Part shown: in pieces, positions 29,153-38,322 of the stretch
How the letters are laid out: each line of letters opens with the position of its first letter
Numbering within the stretch: position 1 is the stretch's first letter
DNA from: G965202915 sp965205955
GTDB taxonomy: Bacteria; Pseudomonadota; Gammaproteobacteria; Eutrophobiales; Eutrophobiaceae
DNA: 64,000 nt
Direction of reading: 5' to 3'
Assembly (NCBI GenBank): GCA_965205955.1
Contig: OZ242192.1
Location: 1,798,001-1,862,000 of the forward strand
Notes under the pieces: model-generated
Seen by the model: only the letters and a program-made list of their open reading frames with translations
Databases searched by the model: none
Told to the model about the DNA's origin: nothing
Made by a program: the position numbers and the translations under genes

Positions 29153-30186
29153 TTATGCGATTGCTGCACGTGCTTATTTTTTTTCAACTGATACTTAGCT
29201 ACCGCGCGGTTATGCTGCGGCAAGGTCTCGGAAAACTGATGACTCCCGTCTCCCCTGGCAACAAAATAAAGCTCTTTTCCATTCTCGGGTTGCAGGGCAA
29301 CGTGTATTGCCTCTCTCCCCACCAAGGCAATAGGTGTGGGCGGCAAGCCTTTATAGACATAGGTATTATAAGGCGAATCTATCGATAAATGTTTTTTACG
29401 AATGTTGCCGCGATAGCGTTCGCCCATTGCATAAATAACCGTAGGATCAGACTGCAATTTCATATTTATATTTAACCGCCTGACGAATACCCCGGCAATC
29501 CTTGCGCGTTCATCTGCCCGGGCGGTTTCTTTCTCGATGATCGAGGCCATTATCAAGGCGTCATACGAATTCAGATACGGCAAGCCCTGACTTCTGTTTT
29601 TCCATTCCTGATTCAGTACCTCAGTCAGTGCCCGGTTTGCCCTGCGTAAAAACTCTGTGTCTGTTGTATCCGCGGGGAAATGGTAGGTCTCGGCCAAAAA
29701 CAGTCCTTCCGGTGAAGGGGCAACCAGATCAAGAGCCGACTGTATTGTTTGTGCCTCGGTATCAGCCAGTGTTTGAGTCAAGGCGCCGTTATTTTTCACG
29801 GCTTGCATGACTTGTTTAAATGACCAGCCCTCAATCAGGGTCAGAGAATATTGAATGACCCGGCCGGAAACCAGCAAATTCAATAACTCCTTCGGGGTAA
29901 TCTGAGCATGAATATGATATTCACCAGCCTTTATTTTATTGGTCACACCCTGTTTCTTCGCCAAATAATAAAGATAATAGGGCTTGCCCAGTATTTTTCT
30001 TTCATGCAGTTCTTTCAGTACGGCTTGAAAGCTTGTGCCGGGAATGATGGTATAAGTAAAAGGCGCCTGGCTAATCTGTATTGGCGTATGGAAATACTCA
30101 TCCATATCATTCCCCAGCCACCAGCCTCCGGTGATCATGGCGGCTAGTAACAAACAGGCAATGAAAATAAATAAGCGCTTCATCAA
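29149..30186 (-). CDS. mltG: Endolytic murein transglycosylase MltG
   Basis: A 345-residue membrane-anchored YceG family protein. One N-terminal membrane segment (residues 4-24), a LysM-like part around residues 40-80 and the catalytic domain with the conserved ASIIEKET, whose Glu is the acid, followed by the KLQSDPTVIYAMG block. It cuts nascent peptidoglycan strands at the inner membrane. Overlaps pabC and tmk by four bases each, so it belongs to the same operon. Confidence 0.95.
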   Translation of the reverse strand: MMKRLFIFIACLLLAAMITGGWWLGNDMDEYFHTPIQISQAPFTYTIIPGTSFQAVLKELHERKILGKPYYLYYLAKKQGVTNKIKAGEYHIHAQITPKELLNLLVSGRVIQYSLTLIEGWSFKQVMQAVKNNGALTQTLADTEAQTIQSALDLVAPSPEGLFLAETYHFPADTTDTEFLRRANRALTEVLNQEWKNRSQGLPYLNSYDALIMASIIEKETARADERARIAGVFVRRLNINMKLQSDPTVIYAMGERYRGNIRKKHLSIDSPYNTYVYKGLPPTPIALVGREAIHVALQPENGKELYFVARGDGSHQFSETLPQHNRAVAKYQLKKNKHVQQSHK

Positions 30187-31016
30187 ACCGGCATGATTAT
30201 ATTATTTTTCGATAAATAGGACCCTATCTGATGACTGATCCTGAAGTCCGAAAATCGACGTGTATTGATCTGTTTTATCGGCCAGATCCCGATCAAACTA
30301 TTACATAGAAAACTCTCATCCGCCCCAAGTAGCTGCTCTAATGAGACGGGCTGAATCGTTACTGACAGACCCGGTATTTCTTCATGTTCAAGAATATACT
30401 GCCGCACAATCCCGCACACGCCACATTGTGATAAGTCAGGTGTCAGCAATTCACCACCGGTATATATAAAAATATTGCTCATGGTTCCTTCAATAATCTT
30501 CCCGGCCCTGTCCATAACTATTCCTTCCGCAAAATCGGAATCGGATAATTCATTTCTGGCCAGTATTTGTTCCAGTCGATTCAGATGTTTTATGCCGGCC
30601 AGCAACTCGTTCGCTCCATAATGAGTCCTGCAAAGTCTTGTAGCCACTCCCTCTGTGCGATATGTGGCGGGATAGTCCGGCCAGGAATACAGTAACAGTA
30701 TACTGGTTGGGCTCAGGTCTTTTGATATTTGATAACCGCGCCCTCCCGCGCCCCGGGTTACAATAATCTTCAATACTGCGCGCTGCTGATTTTTGATTAA
30801 GCCAAACGCCTCCGTTTGCAGTATATCGAAATTGCTGAATGGGATTTGCAATCGCTGACACGCCTCGGCAAGTCTGGCAAGATGACTATGCCAGCATAAC
30901 GGGCTGCCTTCCAGAACCGCTATGGTTTCAAATACACCATCACCATATTGCAGTCCCCGGTCCTGTACGGATACCGCATCTGCAGTTTGCCCATTTATTA
31001 CTGTTGCGATTAGCAT
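30183..31016 (-). CDS. pabC: Aminodeoxychorismate lyase
   Basis: A 277-residue PLP enzyme of the branched-chain aminotransferase fold type IV. It makes 4-aminobenzoate for folate. Motifs: VQDRGLQYGDGVFETI near the start, the PLP lysine in IKHLNRLEQ, and EGTMSNIF before the C-terminal domain. The ATG at 31016 is used because the longer frame needs a TTG. It lies between fabF and mltG as in Escherichia coli. Confidence 0.92.
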   Translation of the reverse strand: MLIATVINGQTADAVSVQDRGLQYGDGVFETIAVLEGSPLCWHSHLARLAEACQRLQIPFSNFDILQTEAFGLIKNQQRAVLKIIVTRGAGGRGYQISKDLSPTSILLLYSWPDYPATYRTEGVATRLCRTHYGANELLAGIKHLNRLEQILARNELSDSDFAEGIVMDRAGKIIEGTMSNIFIYTGGELLTPDLSQCGVCGIVRQYILEHEEIPGLSVTIQPVSLEQLLGADESFLCNSLIGIWPIKQINTRRFSDFRISHQIGSYLSKNNIIMPV

Positions 31017-31043
31017 CGTCCCCAAAACAGGCTAATACCCGGT

Positions 31044-32294
31044 TTATTCAGTCTTTTGGAATAGTAAGCTACTATTGGTGCCGCCAAAACCAAATGAGTT
31101 GGATACGCTGATATCGATCTTCATTTCCCTTGCCTGATGCGGAATATAATCCAGATCACAAGCAGGATCAGGTTCATCGAGATTAATGGTTGGCGGCGCA
31201 ATCTGATCACGCAGAGCCAGTATGGAAAAAATTGCCTCCACCCCGCCGGCGGCGCCCAGCATGTGACCAATCATCGATTTTGTAGAGCTTACCGCCAGCT
31301 TATTTGCATGATCGCCAAAAACACGTTTTACCGCAATGGTCTCCGCAACGTCTCCGGCAGGCGTGGAAGTCCCATGGGCGTTGATATAGTCAACAGCATC
31401 CGGGTTTATGCCGGCATCATTCAGCGCATTTACCATGCAGACTGTAGCGCCGTGACCATCTTCACGGGGTGCAGTCATATGATATGCATCCCCACTCATC
31501 CCATAGCCAATCAGTTCTGCATAAATATTTGCACCGCGTTTTTTTGCATACTCATATTCTTCCAATACCACCACCCCGGCGCCATCACTCAATACAAAAC
31601 CGTCTCTACCAATATCCCATGGACGACTGGCCTTTTCCGGTTCATCATTTCGAGTTGATAAGGCACGTGCCGAAGCAAAACCCGCCACACCTGTATTCGA
31701 TACCGCTACCATTTCGGCGCCGCCGGCGACCATCACATCGGCATCCCCGTATTCGATCAGCCGTGCAGCGTTGCCTATATTATGCGCCCCTGTGCTACAG
31801 GCGCTGACAATAGCAAAATTCGGACCTCTGGCGCCATATTTAATCGAGAGATTCCCCGATATCATATTGATAATGTTGCTTGGAATATAAAAAGGCGAAA
31901 TCCTGCGCGGGCCATCTCTATGAAATATCTCGTTCCCTATCTCAATCCCTACCAAACCGCCTATGCCCGATCCAATCGAAATACCAATCCGATCGGCATT
32001 CTCATCGGAAAATTTCAGACCGGAGTCTTCTATAGCCTGTATTCCGGCTACCATGCCGTAATGGATAAACGGATCCATTTTTTTTATTTCCTTGCGTGGG
32101 ATGTAGTCCTCAATCGCCAATCCTTGAATTAATCCGCCGATTTTTACTGAAAAATCCGCCGTATCAAAACGATCGATTACCCTGATGCCGCTTTTGCCGT
32201 TCAGGATATTTGTCCAGGTCTCGGCTACCGTATTGCCTACAGGCGTCACCATACCCATCCCGGTGACCACTACACGCCTTTTATTCACTTGCAT
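31044..32294 (-). CDS. fabF: 3-oxoacyl-ACP synthase II
   Basis: A 416-residue elongating ketosynthase. Catalytic triad visible: C in VSACSTGAHN, H in NAHGTSTPAGD and H in KSMIGHMLGAAGG. It extends acyl chains with malonyl-ACP. It is complete and of normal length. It is separated from acpP by 374 bases, unusually far for this pair, which are often only some tens of bases apart. Confidence 0.97.
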   Translation of the reverse strand: MQVNKRRVVVTGMGMVTPVGNTVAETWTNILNGKSGIRVIDRFDTADFSVKIGGLIQGLAIEDYIPRKEIKKMDPFIHYGMVAGIQAIEDSGLKFSDENADRIGISIGSGIGGLVGIEIGNEIFHRDGPRRISPFYIPSNIINMISGNLSIKYGARGPNFAIVSACSTGAHNIGNAARLIEYGDADVMVAGGAEMVAVSNTGVAGFASARALSTRNDEPEKASRPWDIGRDGFVLSDGAGVVVLEEYEYAKKRGANIYAELIGYGMSGDAYHMTAPREDGHGATVCMVNALNDAGINPDAVDYINAHGTSTPAGDVAETIAVKRVFGDHANKLAVSSTKSMIGHMLGAAGGVEAIFSILALRDQIAPPTINLDEPDPACDLDYIPHQAREMKIDISVSNSFGFGGTNSSLLFQKTE

Positions 32295-32668
32295 ACTCCC
32301 CTGTATTTATTCAGATAACCGCCAACCGCCTTGCATCTATATAGCAAGGATTAAAATTGAGTCTCTATTATAAACCGATATTGTCTTGTTACTGTGAAGA
32401 AAGCAGCCTGAGCGGGCGCATTCCATCAATAACTCTGCGGAAGGATAAAGACCGGCCCGCTCAGAAGGCGAACATGGCTTGCACTGCGACTGCTACGCAG
32501 ATCACTGAAAGACAGGGATCATGCGAGAACACTTCCGATCATCGTATCAATCCTTCCGTCTCCCATACATGCGGCTAGTTCACAACAGGCTTTTTACCTT
32601 TGAGGGGGCAATAGATTACCCCCATCTTCAAGCAGCCTATGATGCGGAGATATTTTCGTTACCGCTTA
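32295..32668. other. 374-base gap between acpP and fabF with a long inverted repeat
   Basis: No gene is visible. A perfect 10-base inverted repeat, CTGAGCGGGC and GCCCGCTCAG (32408-32417 and 32455-32464), encloses a 37-base loop and would form a strong hairpin on either strand. A second short hairpin GGGGG-CAATAGATTA-CCCCC lies at about 32605-32625. Neither has a T tail. These could attenuate between the strongly needed acpP and fabF. Confidence 0.5.
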
Positions 32669-32905
32669 CTACTCAAGATTTTCGTTAATATAAGCGACAA
32701 CCTGTTTTACCGTAGTTATCTTTTCAGCCTCTTCATCCGGAATTTCAATTTTAAATTCTTCCTCCAGCGCCATGATAAGCTCTACCGTATCCAGTGAATC
32801 TGCACCCAGATCATCGACAAAAGATGCCTCTGCAGTCACCGCCACTTCTTCAACCCCCAGTTGCTCTACAACTATTTTTTTTACGCGTTCTTGAACACTA
32901 TTCAT
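32669..32905 (-). CDS. acpP: Acyl carrier protein
   Basis: A 78-residue carrier protein, the same length as in Escherichia coli. The serine that receives phosphopantetheine is in DDLGADSLDTVEL. Highly acidic helix II follows. The ATG at 32905 has GGAGGA ten bases before it; an in-frame TTG two codons earlier is not preferred. Confidence 0.97.
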   Translation of the reverse strand: MNSVQERVKKIVVEQLGVEEVAVTAEASFVDDLGADSLDTVELIMALEEEFKIEIPDEEAEKITTVKQVVAYINENLE

Positions 32906-33059
32906 AATCAAATATTCCTCCCTTGACGGTCGCGGACCGAGTTGTGATTGATAAGTGTAGTGAAATGAAAATATCTTGCAACTTAGAACATTTATTATTA
33001 TTTATAATATATATTTATCAAATACTTAAATCATAAAATTAAAGTAATTTTTCTATAAA

Positions 33060-33812
33060 TTACCCCATGTACATGCCACCATTGACATTGATCGTCGTGC
33101 CCGTTATGTATGCCGATTGTTCACTGACCAGAAACGCTGCCACTGAGGCAACCTCTTCCGGTCGTCCAAACCGCTTCATCGGGATTTGTTCAAGCATACC
33201 CTGTTTTAACTCTTCAGACAGTCCGGACGTCATATCGGTATCTATAAGCCCGGGCGCTATGGCATTGACAGTAATGTCGCGGGAAGCTACTTCCCTGGCC
33301 AGAGAACGAGTAAAGCCTATCATACCTGATTTTGCTGCGGCATAATTGGTCTGACCTGCGTTTCCCTGCAAACCGACTACAGAGGTGATATTGACAATGC
33401 GCCCGTATCTGGCCTTTATCATTGGCTTTATACACATTCTGCAAAGATAGTAAAGTCCGTTCAGGTTCGTGCTGATGACATCGATCCATTCCTCATCTTT
33501 CATGCGCATTAATAAATTATCGCGATTGATCCCCGCATTATTTATCAGAATGGACGGCATATGCTTGTTTGCTTCAATTGAATCCGCAAAAGCGCGTATC
33601 GATGCCTTATCAGAGATATCCAATTGATAGGCTGTTCCCCGGATACCACTGCATTTGAAATCCTGCTCAATAGCGCGCAACCCTTGCTCCGAAGTGGCGG
33701 TTCCCACAACATACATGTCATTTTTCCCTAACTCTACCATGATTGCCCTGCCGATCCCCCGGCTTGCGCCGGTAATCAATGCTATTTTAGAGGGTGATAA
33801 TTCCGGCATCAC
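33060..33812 (-). CDS. fabG: 3-oxoacyl-ACP reductase
   Basis: A 250-residue short-chain dehydrogenase. NADPH-binding TGASRGIGRAI, NNAG, the catalytic S in NITSVVG and Y-x-x-x-K in TNYAAAKSG are all present. It reduces 3-oxoacyl-ACP in fatty acid elongation. Overlaps fabD by four bases; 154 AT-rich bases separate it from acpP and may hold an extra acpP promoter. Confidence 0.97.
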   Translation of the reverse strand: MMPELSPSKIALITGASRGIGRAIMVELGKNDMYVVGTATSEQGLRAIEQDFKCSGIRGTAYQLDISDKASIRAFADSIEANKHMPSILINNAGINRDNLLMRMKDEEWIDVISTNLNGLYYLCRMCIKPMIKARYGRIVNITSVVGLQGNAGQTNYAAAKSGMIGFTRSLAREVASRDITVNAIAPGLIDTDMTSGLSEELKQGMLEQIPMKRFGRPEEVASVAAFLVSEQSAYITGTTINVNGGMYMG

Positions 33813-34768
33813 TGCTGCCCTGATTTTTTAACGGTATCCATTGCCTGCTCCAGACTTGCTGAGTCCATTGTCGGCAATGCCTGCAATGATCGATCAATTT
33901 GCTTAACCAGTCCACACAGCACTCTGCCCGGTCCGCATTCTACTATGGTTGAAATGCCATTTCTGACCAGGAAGGCAATGCTATCCGTCCACCGCACAGG
34001 ACAATAAAGTTGTTTCAGCAACATTGGCTTTATATCCGCCCCTTTATTTCTGGCAATACCGTCAACATTTTGAATAATGGGCACATCGCTATCGGAAACG
34101 GGAACACTGTCAAGGCTTTTAGCGAATTCCTGAGCCGCTTTTTTCATAAGTTCACAATGAGACGGAATACTGACGGCAAGTACGACAGCACGTTTCGCTC
34201 CTGCCTGCCTGCACCCTTCGACGGCATGTTCCACGGCTGATTTATGCCCTGCAATAACCGTTTGACCGGGTGAATTAAAATTAGATATCGAAACCACCTC
34301 CTCTCCCGAATATTTTTTGCAGATATCGGCAATAATATCGCCATTGAGTCCCAGGATTGCAGCCATAGCCCCCCCGCCGGGAGGGACGGCGTTTTGCATA
34401 CAGCGTCCGCGTTCCGATACCAATCTGATGCCCTCTTCAAATGAAATAACATTAGCACAAACCAATGCCGTATATTCTCCGAGACTATGCCCGGCAAAAA
34501 AGGCCGGGATTATGCCGGTATGTTTTTTATATATTTCCCAGACAGCCACTCCGGCAGTAAGCAATGCCGGTTGCGTCTTCTCTGTCTGATTCAATTCCTC
34601 TTCCGGCCCGTTTTGAATCAATCCCGACAAATCATACCCAAGTATATTGGATGCTGTTGTCAATAAAGTGGCTACTTCCGGGAAAGTCTGCCACAGATCA
34701 TTCAACATGCCTACTGATTGCGATCCCTGACCGGGAAACACAACGGCCAGATTTTTATTTATCCCCAT
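33809..34768 (-). CDS. fabD: Malonyl-CoA:ACP transacylase
   Basis: A 319-residue acyltransferase with FPGQGSQ near the start, the catalytic Ser in GHSLGEYTAL and the later His in VSIPSHC. It loads malonate onto ACP. It follows fabH after 30 bases and overlaps fabG by four. Confidence 0.97.
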   Translation of the reverse strand: MGINKNLAVVFPGQGSQSVGMLNDLWQTFPEVATLLTTASNILGYDLSGLIQNGPEEELNQTEKTQPALLTAGVAVWEIYKKHTGIIPAFFAGHSLGEYTALVCANVISFEEGIRLVSERGRCMQNAVPPGGGAMAAILGLNGDIIADICKKYSGEEVVSISNFNSPGQTVIAGHKSAVEHAVEGCRQAGAKRAVVLAVSIPSHCELMKKAAQEFAKSLDSVPVSDSDVPIIQNVDGIARNKGADIKPMLLKQLYCPVRWTDSIAFLVRNGISTIVECGPGRVLCGLVKQIDRSLQALPTMDSASLEQAMDTVKKSGQQ

Positions 34769-34798
34769 GAATCGTAAACATTATGTATCGAATAATTA

Positions 34799-35767
34799 CT
34801 AATAGTTGATAAGAGCCGAACCCCAGGTAAATCCGCCGCCAAATGCCTCCAATAACAACGTATCTCCCGATTTGATTCTGCCGTCCCGGACCGCAATATC
34901 GAGCGCTATAGGCACGGACGCAGCGGAAGTATTGCCATGTTGATCTATGGTTAATACTACTTTGTCCATAGACATATTCAGTTTTTTTGCAGTTGCGGAG
35001 ATAATTCTAATATTTGCTTGATGGGGCACCAGCCAATCAATGTCCGACTTTGAGATGTTGTTGGCTGCCAATGTTTCATCTACTATGCATCCCAGAGTTT
35101 TGACAGCCATGCGAAATACTTCTTTACCCTGCATAATCATATGGGCTTCATTCAGTCTTGCAGAATGGTTGATGCCGATGCCGCAGGATACTTTCAATAA
35201 TTCATGATATTCACCATCCGCATGCAAATGCGTGGAAATAATGCCTTGCTCGCTGCCGGCCTGCAGGATCACTGCTCCCGCACCATCGCCAAACAAGACG
35301 CAAGTCGATCGGTCCTGCCAGTTAACGATCCGGGACATGGTTTCAGCTCCGGCAACCAGGACGCAATTCACATCGCCCGACTTGATAAATTTATCTGCAA
35401 TACTCAGGGCATAGATAAATCCGGCGCAAACCGCCTGAACATCAAAAGCCGCACAATTATGAATGCCCAGACGCTGCTGCAACAAACAGGCTGTACTTGG
35501 AAAAATCAGATCGGGAGTAGTAGTTGCAACAATAATCATATCGATATCGCCAATCGAGATGCCGGCGCTGCTAATTACATTACGTGATGCCTTTTCAGCC
35601 AGATCACAGGTCGTCTCATCCTCCGCAACAATATGGCGTTTCTCTATTCCAGTCCTGGACTTGATCCATTCATCGGAGGTATCAACCATTTTTTCCAACT
35701 CTGCATTTGTCAGAATTTTATCTGGCAGATATGAACCCGTGCCCGTTATTCTTGAATAGCGCTTCAA
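34799..35767 (-). CDS. fabH: 3-oxoacyl-ACP synthase III
   Basis: A 322-residue initiating ketosynthase. Catalytic Cys in QAVCAGFIYAL, His in VPHQANIRI and Asn in GNTSAASVP. It joins acetyl-CoA to malonyl-ACP. Start overlaps the plsX stop by four bases. Confidence 0.97.
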   Translation of the reverse strand: MKRYSRITGTGSYLPDKILTNAELEKMVDTSDEWIKSRTGIEKRHIVAEDETTCDLAEKASRNVISSAGISIGDIDMIIVATTTPDLIFPSTACLLQQRLGIHNCAAFDVQAVCAGFIYALSIADKFIKSGDVNCVLVAGAETMSRIVNWQDRSTCVLFGDGAGAVILQAGSEQGIISTHLHADGEYHELLKVSCGIGINHSARLNEAHMIMQGKEVFRMAVKTLGCIVDETLAANNISKSDIDWLVPHQANIRIISATAKKLNMSMDKVVLTIDQHGNTSAASVPIALDIAVRDGRIKSGDTLLLEAFGGGFTWGSALINY

Positions 35768-36783
35768 ATTTGCCCATCTCCTAATAGTATTTCCAGTTTC
35801 GAACCAATGCGCTGAGGCACGTTTTTCTCCACTTCTATAATAGCCTCTTCGATAGCCGTTGCGAATGAAACACGATCTGCGCCACCGTGACTTTTAATCA
35901 CTATTCCTCGCAGACCCAGCAGACTGGCGCCATTATATCGGCGGGGATCAATTTTCCGTTTTAATGACTTTAATATAGGCGCGGCAAATAACGCTACAAT
36001 TCGTCCGTAAAGAGATCCTTTAAATACTACGGTGGTGAAATGCTTCAGAAAATCGGCCAACCCCTCGCTTGCCTTCAGAGCAATATTGCCGGAAAATCCA
36101 TCACATACAATGACATCCACATTGCCGGTATATATATCCGAACCTTCGACAAACCCAATATAATTCAGATGACTCTCGACAAGCAGCGCCGCTGCCTGTT
36201 TTACCCTGTCATTGCCTTTAACCTCTTCCGCCCCTACATTCAGCAACCCAACTCGCGGCTCCGCTTTATTCTCAACGGCACTGGTAAGCTCCGAGCCCAT
36301 AATGGCAAATTGCAGCAATTGTTGAGTATTGGGATCAACATTTGCTCCCAAATCAAGCATATGGGTATGACCTTCAATTCCGGGCATGGTGGCACAGATC
36401 GCCGGCCGATCGATGCCCGGCAGCATTTTCAATACATATCTGGCCGTCGCCATCAATGCCCCGGTATTACCGGCGCTGATACACGCATCAGCCTCTTCGT
36501 TTTTAACCAGATCGATTGCAATGCGCATTGAAGAATTTTTCTTGTTTCTCATTGCTGAAGATGGCGGCTCATGCATCTCGACAACTTCAGAGGCATGTTG
36601 AACACGGATGCGTTCCTGATTTTGATAACTATGCTTGCTTAACTCCGTATCAAGCAAATCTTCCTTGCCAACAAGAACAAGATGAAGATCCGGATATTTT
36701 GTAATAGCAGAAACAACTGCGGGCACAATTTCAACAGGACCAAAATCTCCGCCCATAGCATCAATCGCGATGGTGGTTTTCAA
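35764..36783 (-). CDS. plsX: Phosphate acyltransferase PlsX
   Basis: A 339-residue enzyme that makes acyl-phosphate from acyl-ACP for phospholipid synthesis. It opens with IAIDAMGGDFGP and carries SAGNTGALMA and FSGNIALKASEG, the family signatures. The position after rpmF and before fabH is the conserved one. Confidence 0.96.
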   Translation of the reverse strand: MKTTIAIDAMGGDFGPVEIVPAVVSAITKYPDLHLVLVGKEDLLDTELSKHSYQNQERIRVQHASEVVEMHEPPSSAMRNKKNSSMRIAIDLVKNEEADACISAGNTGALMATARYVLKMLPGIDRPAICATMPGIEGHTHMLDLGANVDPNTQQLLQFAIMGSELTSAVENKAEPRVGLLNVGAEEVKGNDRVKQAAALLVESHLNYIGFVEGSDIYTGNVDVIVCDGFSGNIALKASEGLADFLKHFTTVVFKGSLYGRIVALFAAPILKSLKRKIDPRRYNGASLLGLRGIVIKSHGGADRVSFATAIEEAIIEVEKNVPQRIGSKLEILLGDGQI

Positions 36784-36856
36784 TTATAGTGAATTATCAT
36801 CTACGCAAGGAAAAATAGCATCTGTTTGCAACCCAGACTCTTGCCCAGTCCGGACG

Positions 36857-37048
36857 CTATTCGGCAGCCTCTTTATTGGGAACATCAACCACTTTCCGCC
36901 CGCGATAAAACCCTTCCTGACTGACGTGGTGCCGCCTGTGGACTTCGCCCGTATTGGATTCAATGGATAATGCCGATGCTACAAGCGCATCATGCGAGCG
37001 GCGCATATTACGTCGCGAACTGGATTTTTTATTCTTTTGAACGGCCAT
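36857..37048 (-). CDS. rpmF: 50S ribosomal protein L32
   Basis: A 63-residue basic protein with the L32 N-terminus AVQKNKKSSSRRNMRRSHDAL, and HRRHHVS in the middle. The zinc-binding cysteines found in some L32 forms are absent, as in other proteobacterial versions. The usual upstream gene yceD (DUF177) is missing; an unrelated sulfotransferase-like gene faces away instead. Confidence 0.95.
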   Translation of the reverse strand: MAVQKNKKSSSRRNMRRSHDALVASALSIESNTGEVHRRHHVSQEGFYRGRKVVDVPNKEAAE

Positions 37049-37131
37049 TCCTGGATCTCATATTATACATTGCAATATCCTAATATAGTTTTACTTTTAT
37101 TATACTGCGATATTTCGCAAATCTCTCAAAA

Positions 37132-37161
37132 TTGAATGCTGTGACAGCGTGAGTGTATAAT
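37132..37161 (+). promoter_or_regulatory. Predicted promoter of the sulfotransferase-like gene
   Basis: TTGAAT (37132-37137) and a consensus TATAAT (37156-37161) with an 18-base spacer, 124 bases before the start codon on the plus strand. A short hairpin CATAATC/GATTATG follows at about 37180-37206 in the leader. Confidence 0.5.
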
Positions 37162-37284
37162 AATAGCTGAAACCTGTCAAAACATAATCTCTTTTCACAC
37201 GATTATGAATAGATTGATCCAGGATCAGGCCTATAAGATCGATATGGAATACAGGCCGTATAAGAGCAAAGCAGAGATATTTAT

Positions 37285-38229
37285 ATGCAACCAATTAACA
37301 ATAAGCCAGAGAAACTTCTGACAAAAGCGCCCAAGAACATTTTTTTTGTTTATAAAAATAAAATAAAACGGACTTATAAAGAGAACCATGAAGATTTTAT
37401 TTATTGGCAGAGTTTCGGGAATACCACGGACCTGGTAGATATTAGACCGCTAAATTCAACGTGGAAGAATTTCATAACATGGCAACTGTATATGCGACAG
37501 CATACAAGGTTCATGAAAAAAATAATCGCGACCCAAAAGGTTCCCGGCAAATACTACGATGTAACGGTCACTTCCTATGGGGGATCGGGTTCGACCCTCC
37601 TCTTGAAGTTCCTGGATGAAAACCGGTTTATCAGCAACAACAGCAAGAACTTCGATTGCATTAAACACATTGGTTTTCCGCCCAGATGTTTAGCCAGCCG
37701 CTACATTTATATATTTGCCAATCCGATTGAAAGCCTTCTCTCTCTATACCGCCGTTATAAAGGCAGGTTAATTCGTCAGCACTCCTTCACGTTGAACCTG
37801 GATCTACAGCCAAAATTTGTTATTCCCCCGGCAAAAACCCTGGAAAAATATATAGAAAAAGGGAAGGACCGATTCCTGTTTGAACGGCACTTCAACAATT
37901 GGTTCAATGCATGCTTACCCAGCCCAGTACTGTTCATACGCTATGAGAAACTGTGGGACAATCTGGAAGTATTATTTGATTTCCTGGGATTGCACAATAT
38001 CGATGCGCGCAACAGTTTCCCAAAATACCACCCACGAAAAAGCACTGTGGATAACACTCCCGCTGATATTTTGGATGAATTGGAGCGAATGTACGGGAAA
38101 TTCGCCGAAAGGCTAAATACACTGCCCGACTATATACTGTGCAAACCACACTCTTCGGCCAAAACTACAATCTCTGCCGATACCCTCAGCAACTCAGAAC
38201 CCCCCGAGCTCATACATGAAAGTGACTGA
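37285..38229 (+). CDS. Sulfotransferase-like P-loop protein
   Basis: A 314-residue protein. The S97-Y-G-G-S-G-S-T104 loop followed by LLLKFL is the place where sulfotransferases bind the 5'-phosphate of PAPS, and the later FIRYEKLWDNLEVLFDFLGL with its YE-L and FLGL is the typical C-terminal block of this superfamily. The 3'-phosphate site would be in ANPIESLLSLYRR. The acceptor could be a surface sugar, since the gene leads into the LPS cluster, but it cannot be told. AT-rich compared with waaA downstream, a hint of transfer. Confidence 0.7.
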   Translation: MQPINNKPEKLLTKAPKNIFFVYKNKIKRTYKENHEDFIYWQSFGNTTDLVDIRPLNSTWKNFITWQLYMRQHTRFMKKIIATQKVPGKYYDVTVTSYGGSGSTLLLKFLDENRFISNNSKNFDCIKHIGFPPRCLASRYIYIFANPIESLLSLYRRYKGRLIRQHSFTLNLDLQPKFVIPPAKTLEKYIEKGKDRFLFERHFNNWFNACLPSPVLFIRYEKLWDNLEVLFDFLGLHNIDARNSFPKYHPRKSTVDNTPADILDELERMYGKFAERLNTLPDYILCKPHSSAKTTISADTLSNSEPPELIHESD

Positions 38230-38316
38230 TTGAGGCTCAAAAAAGCCGCAGGCACGCTGTCCGAACAAGACCTTGCGGGGCTCGACAGCTATCTGCACGA
38301 CATCACCCCATTCTAA
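38230..38316 (+). pseudogene. 28-codon tail of a lost gene before waaA
   Basis: The frame reads LRLKKAAGTLSEQDLAGLDSYL to a stop at 38316, with GC-rich codon use like waaA and unlike the preceding AT-rich gene. There is no good start. It looks like the 3' end of a gene that once preceded waaA and was replaced by the sulfotransferase-like gene. The family cannot be told. Confidence 0.4.
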
Positions 38317-38322
38317 CCACGG

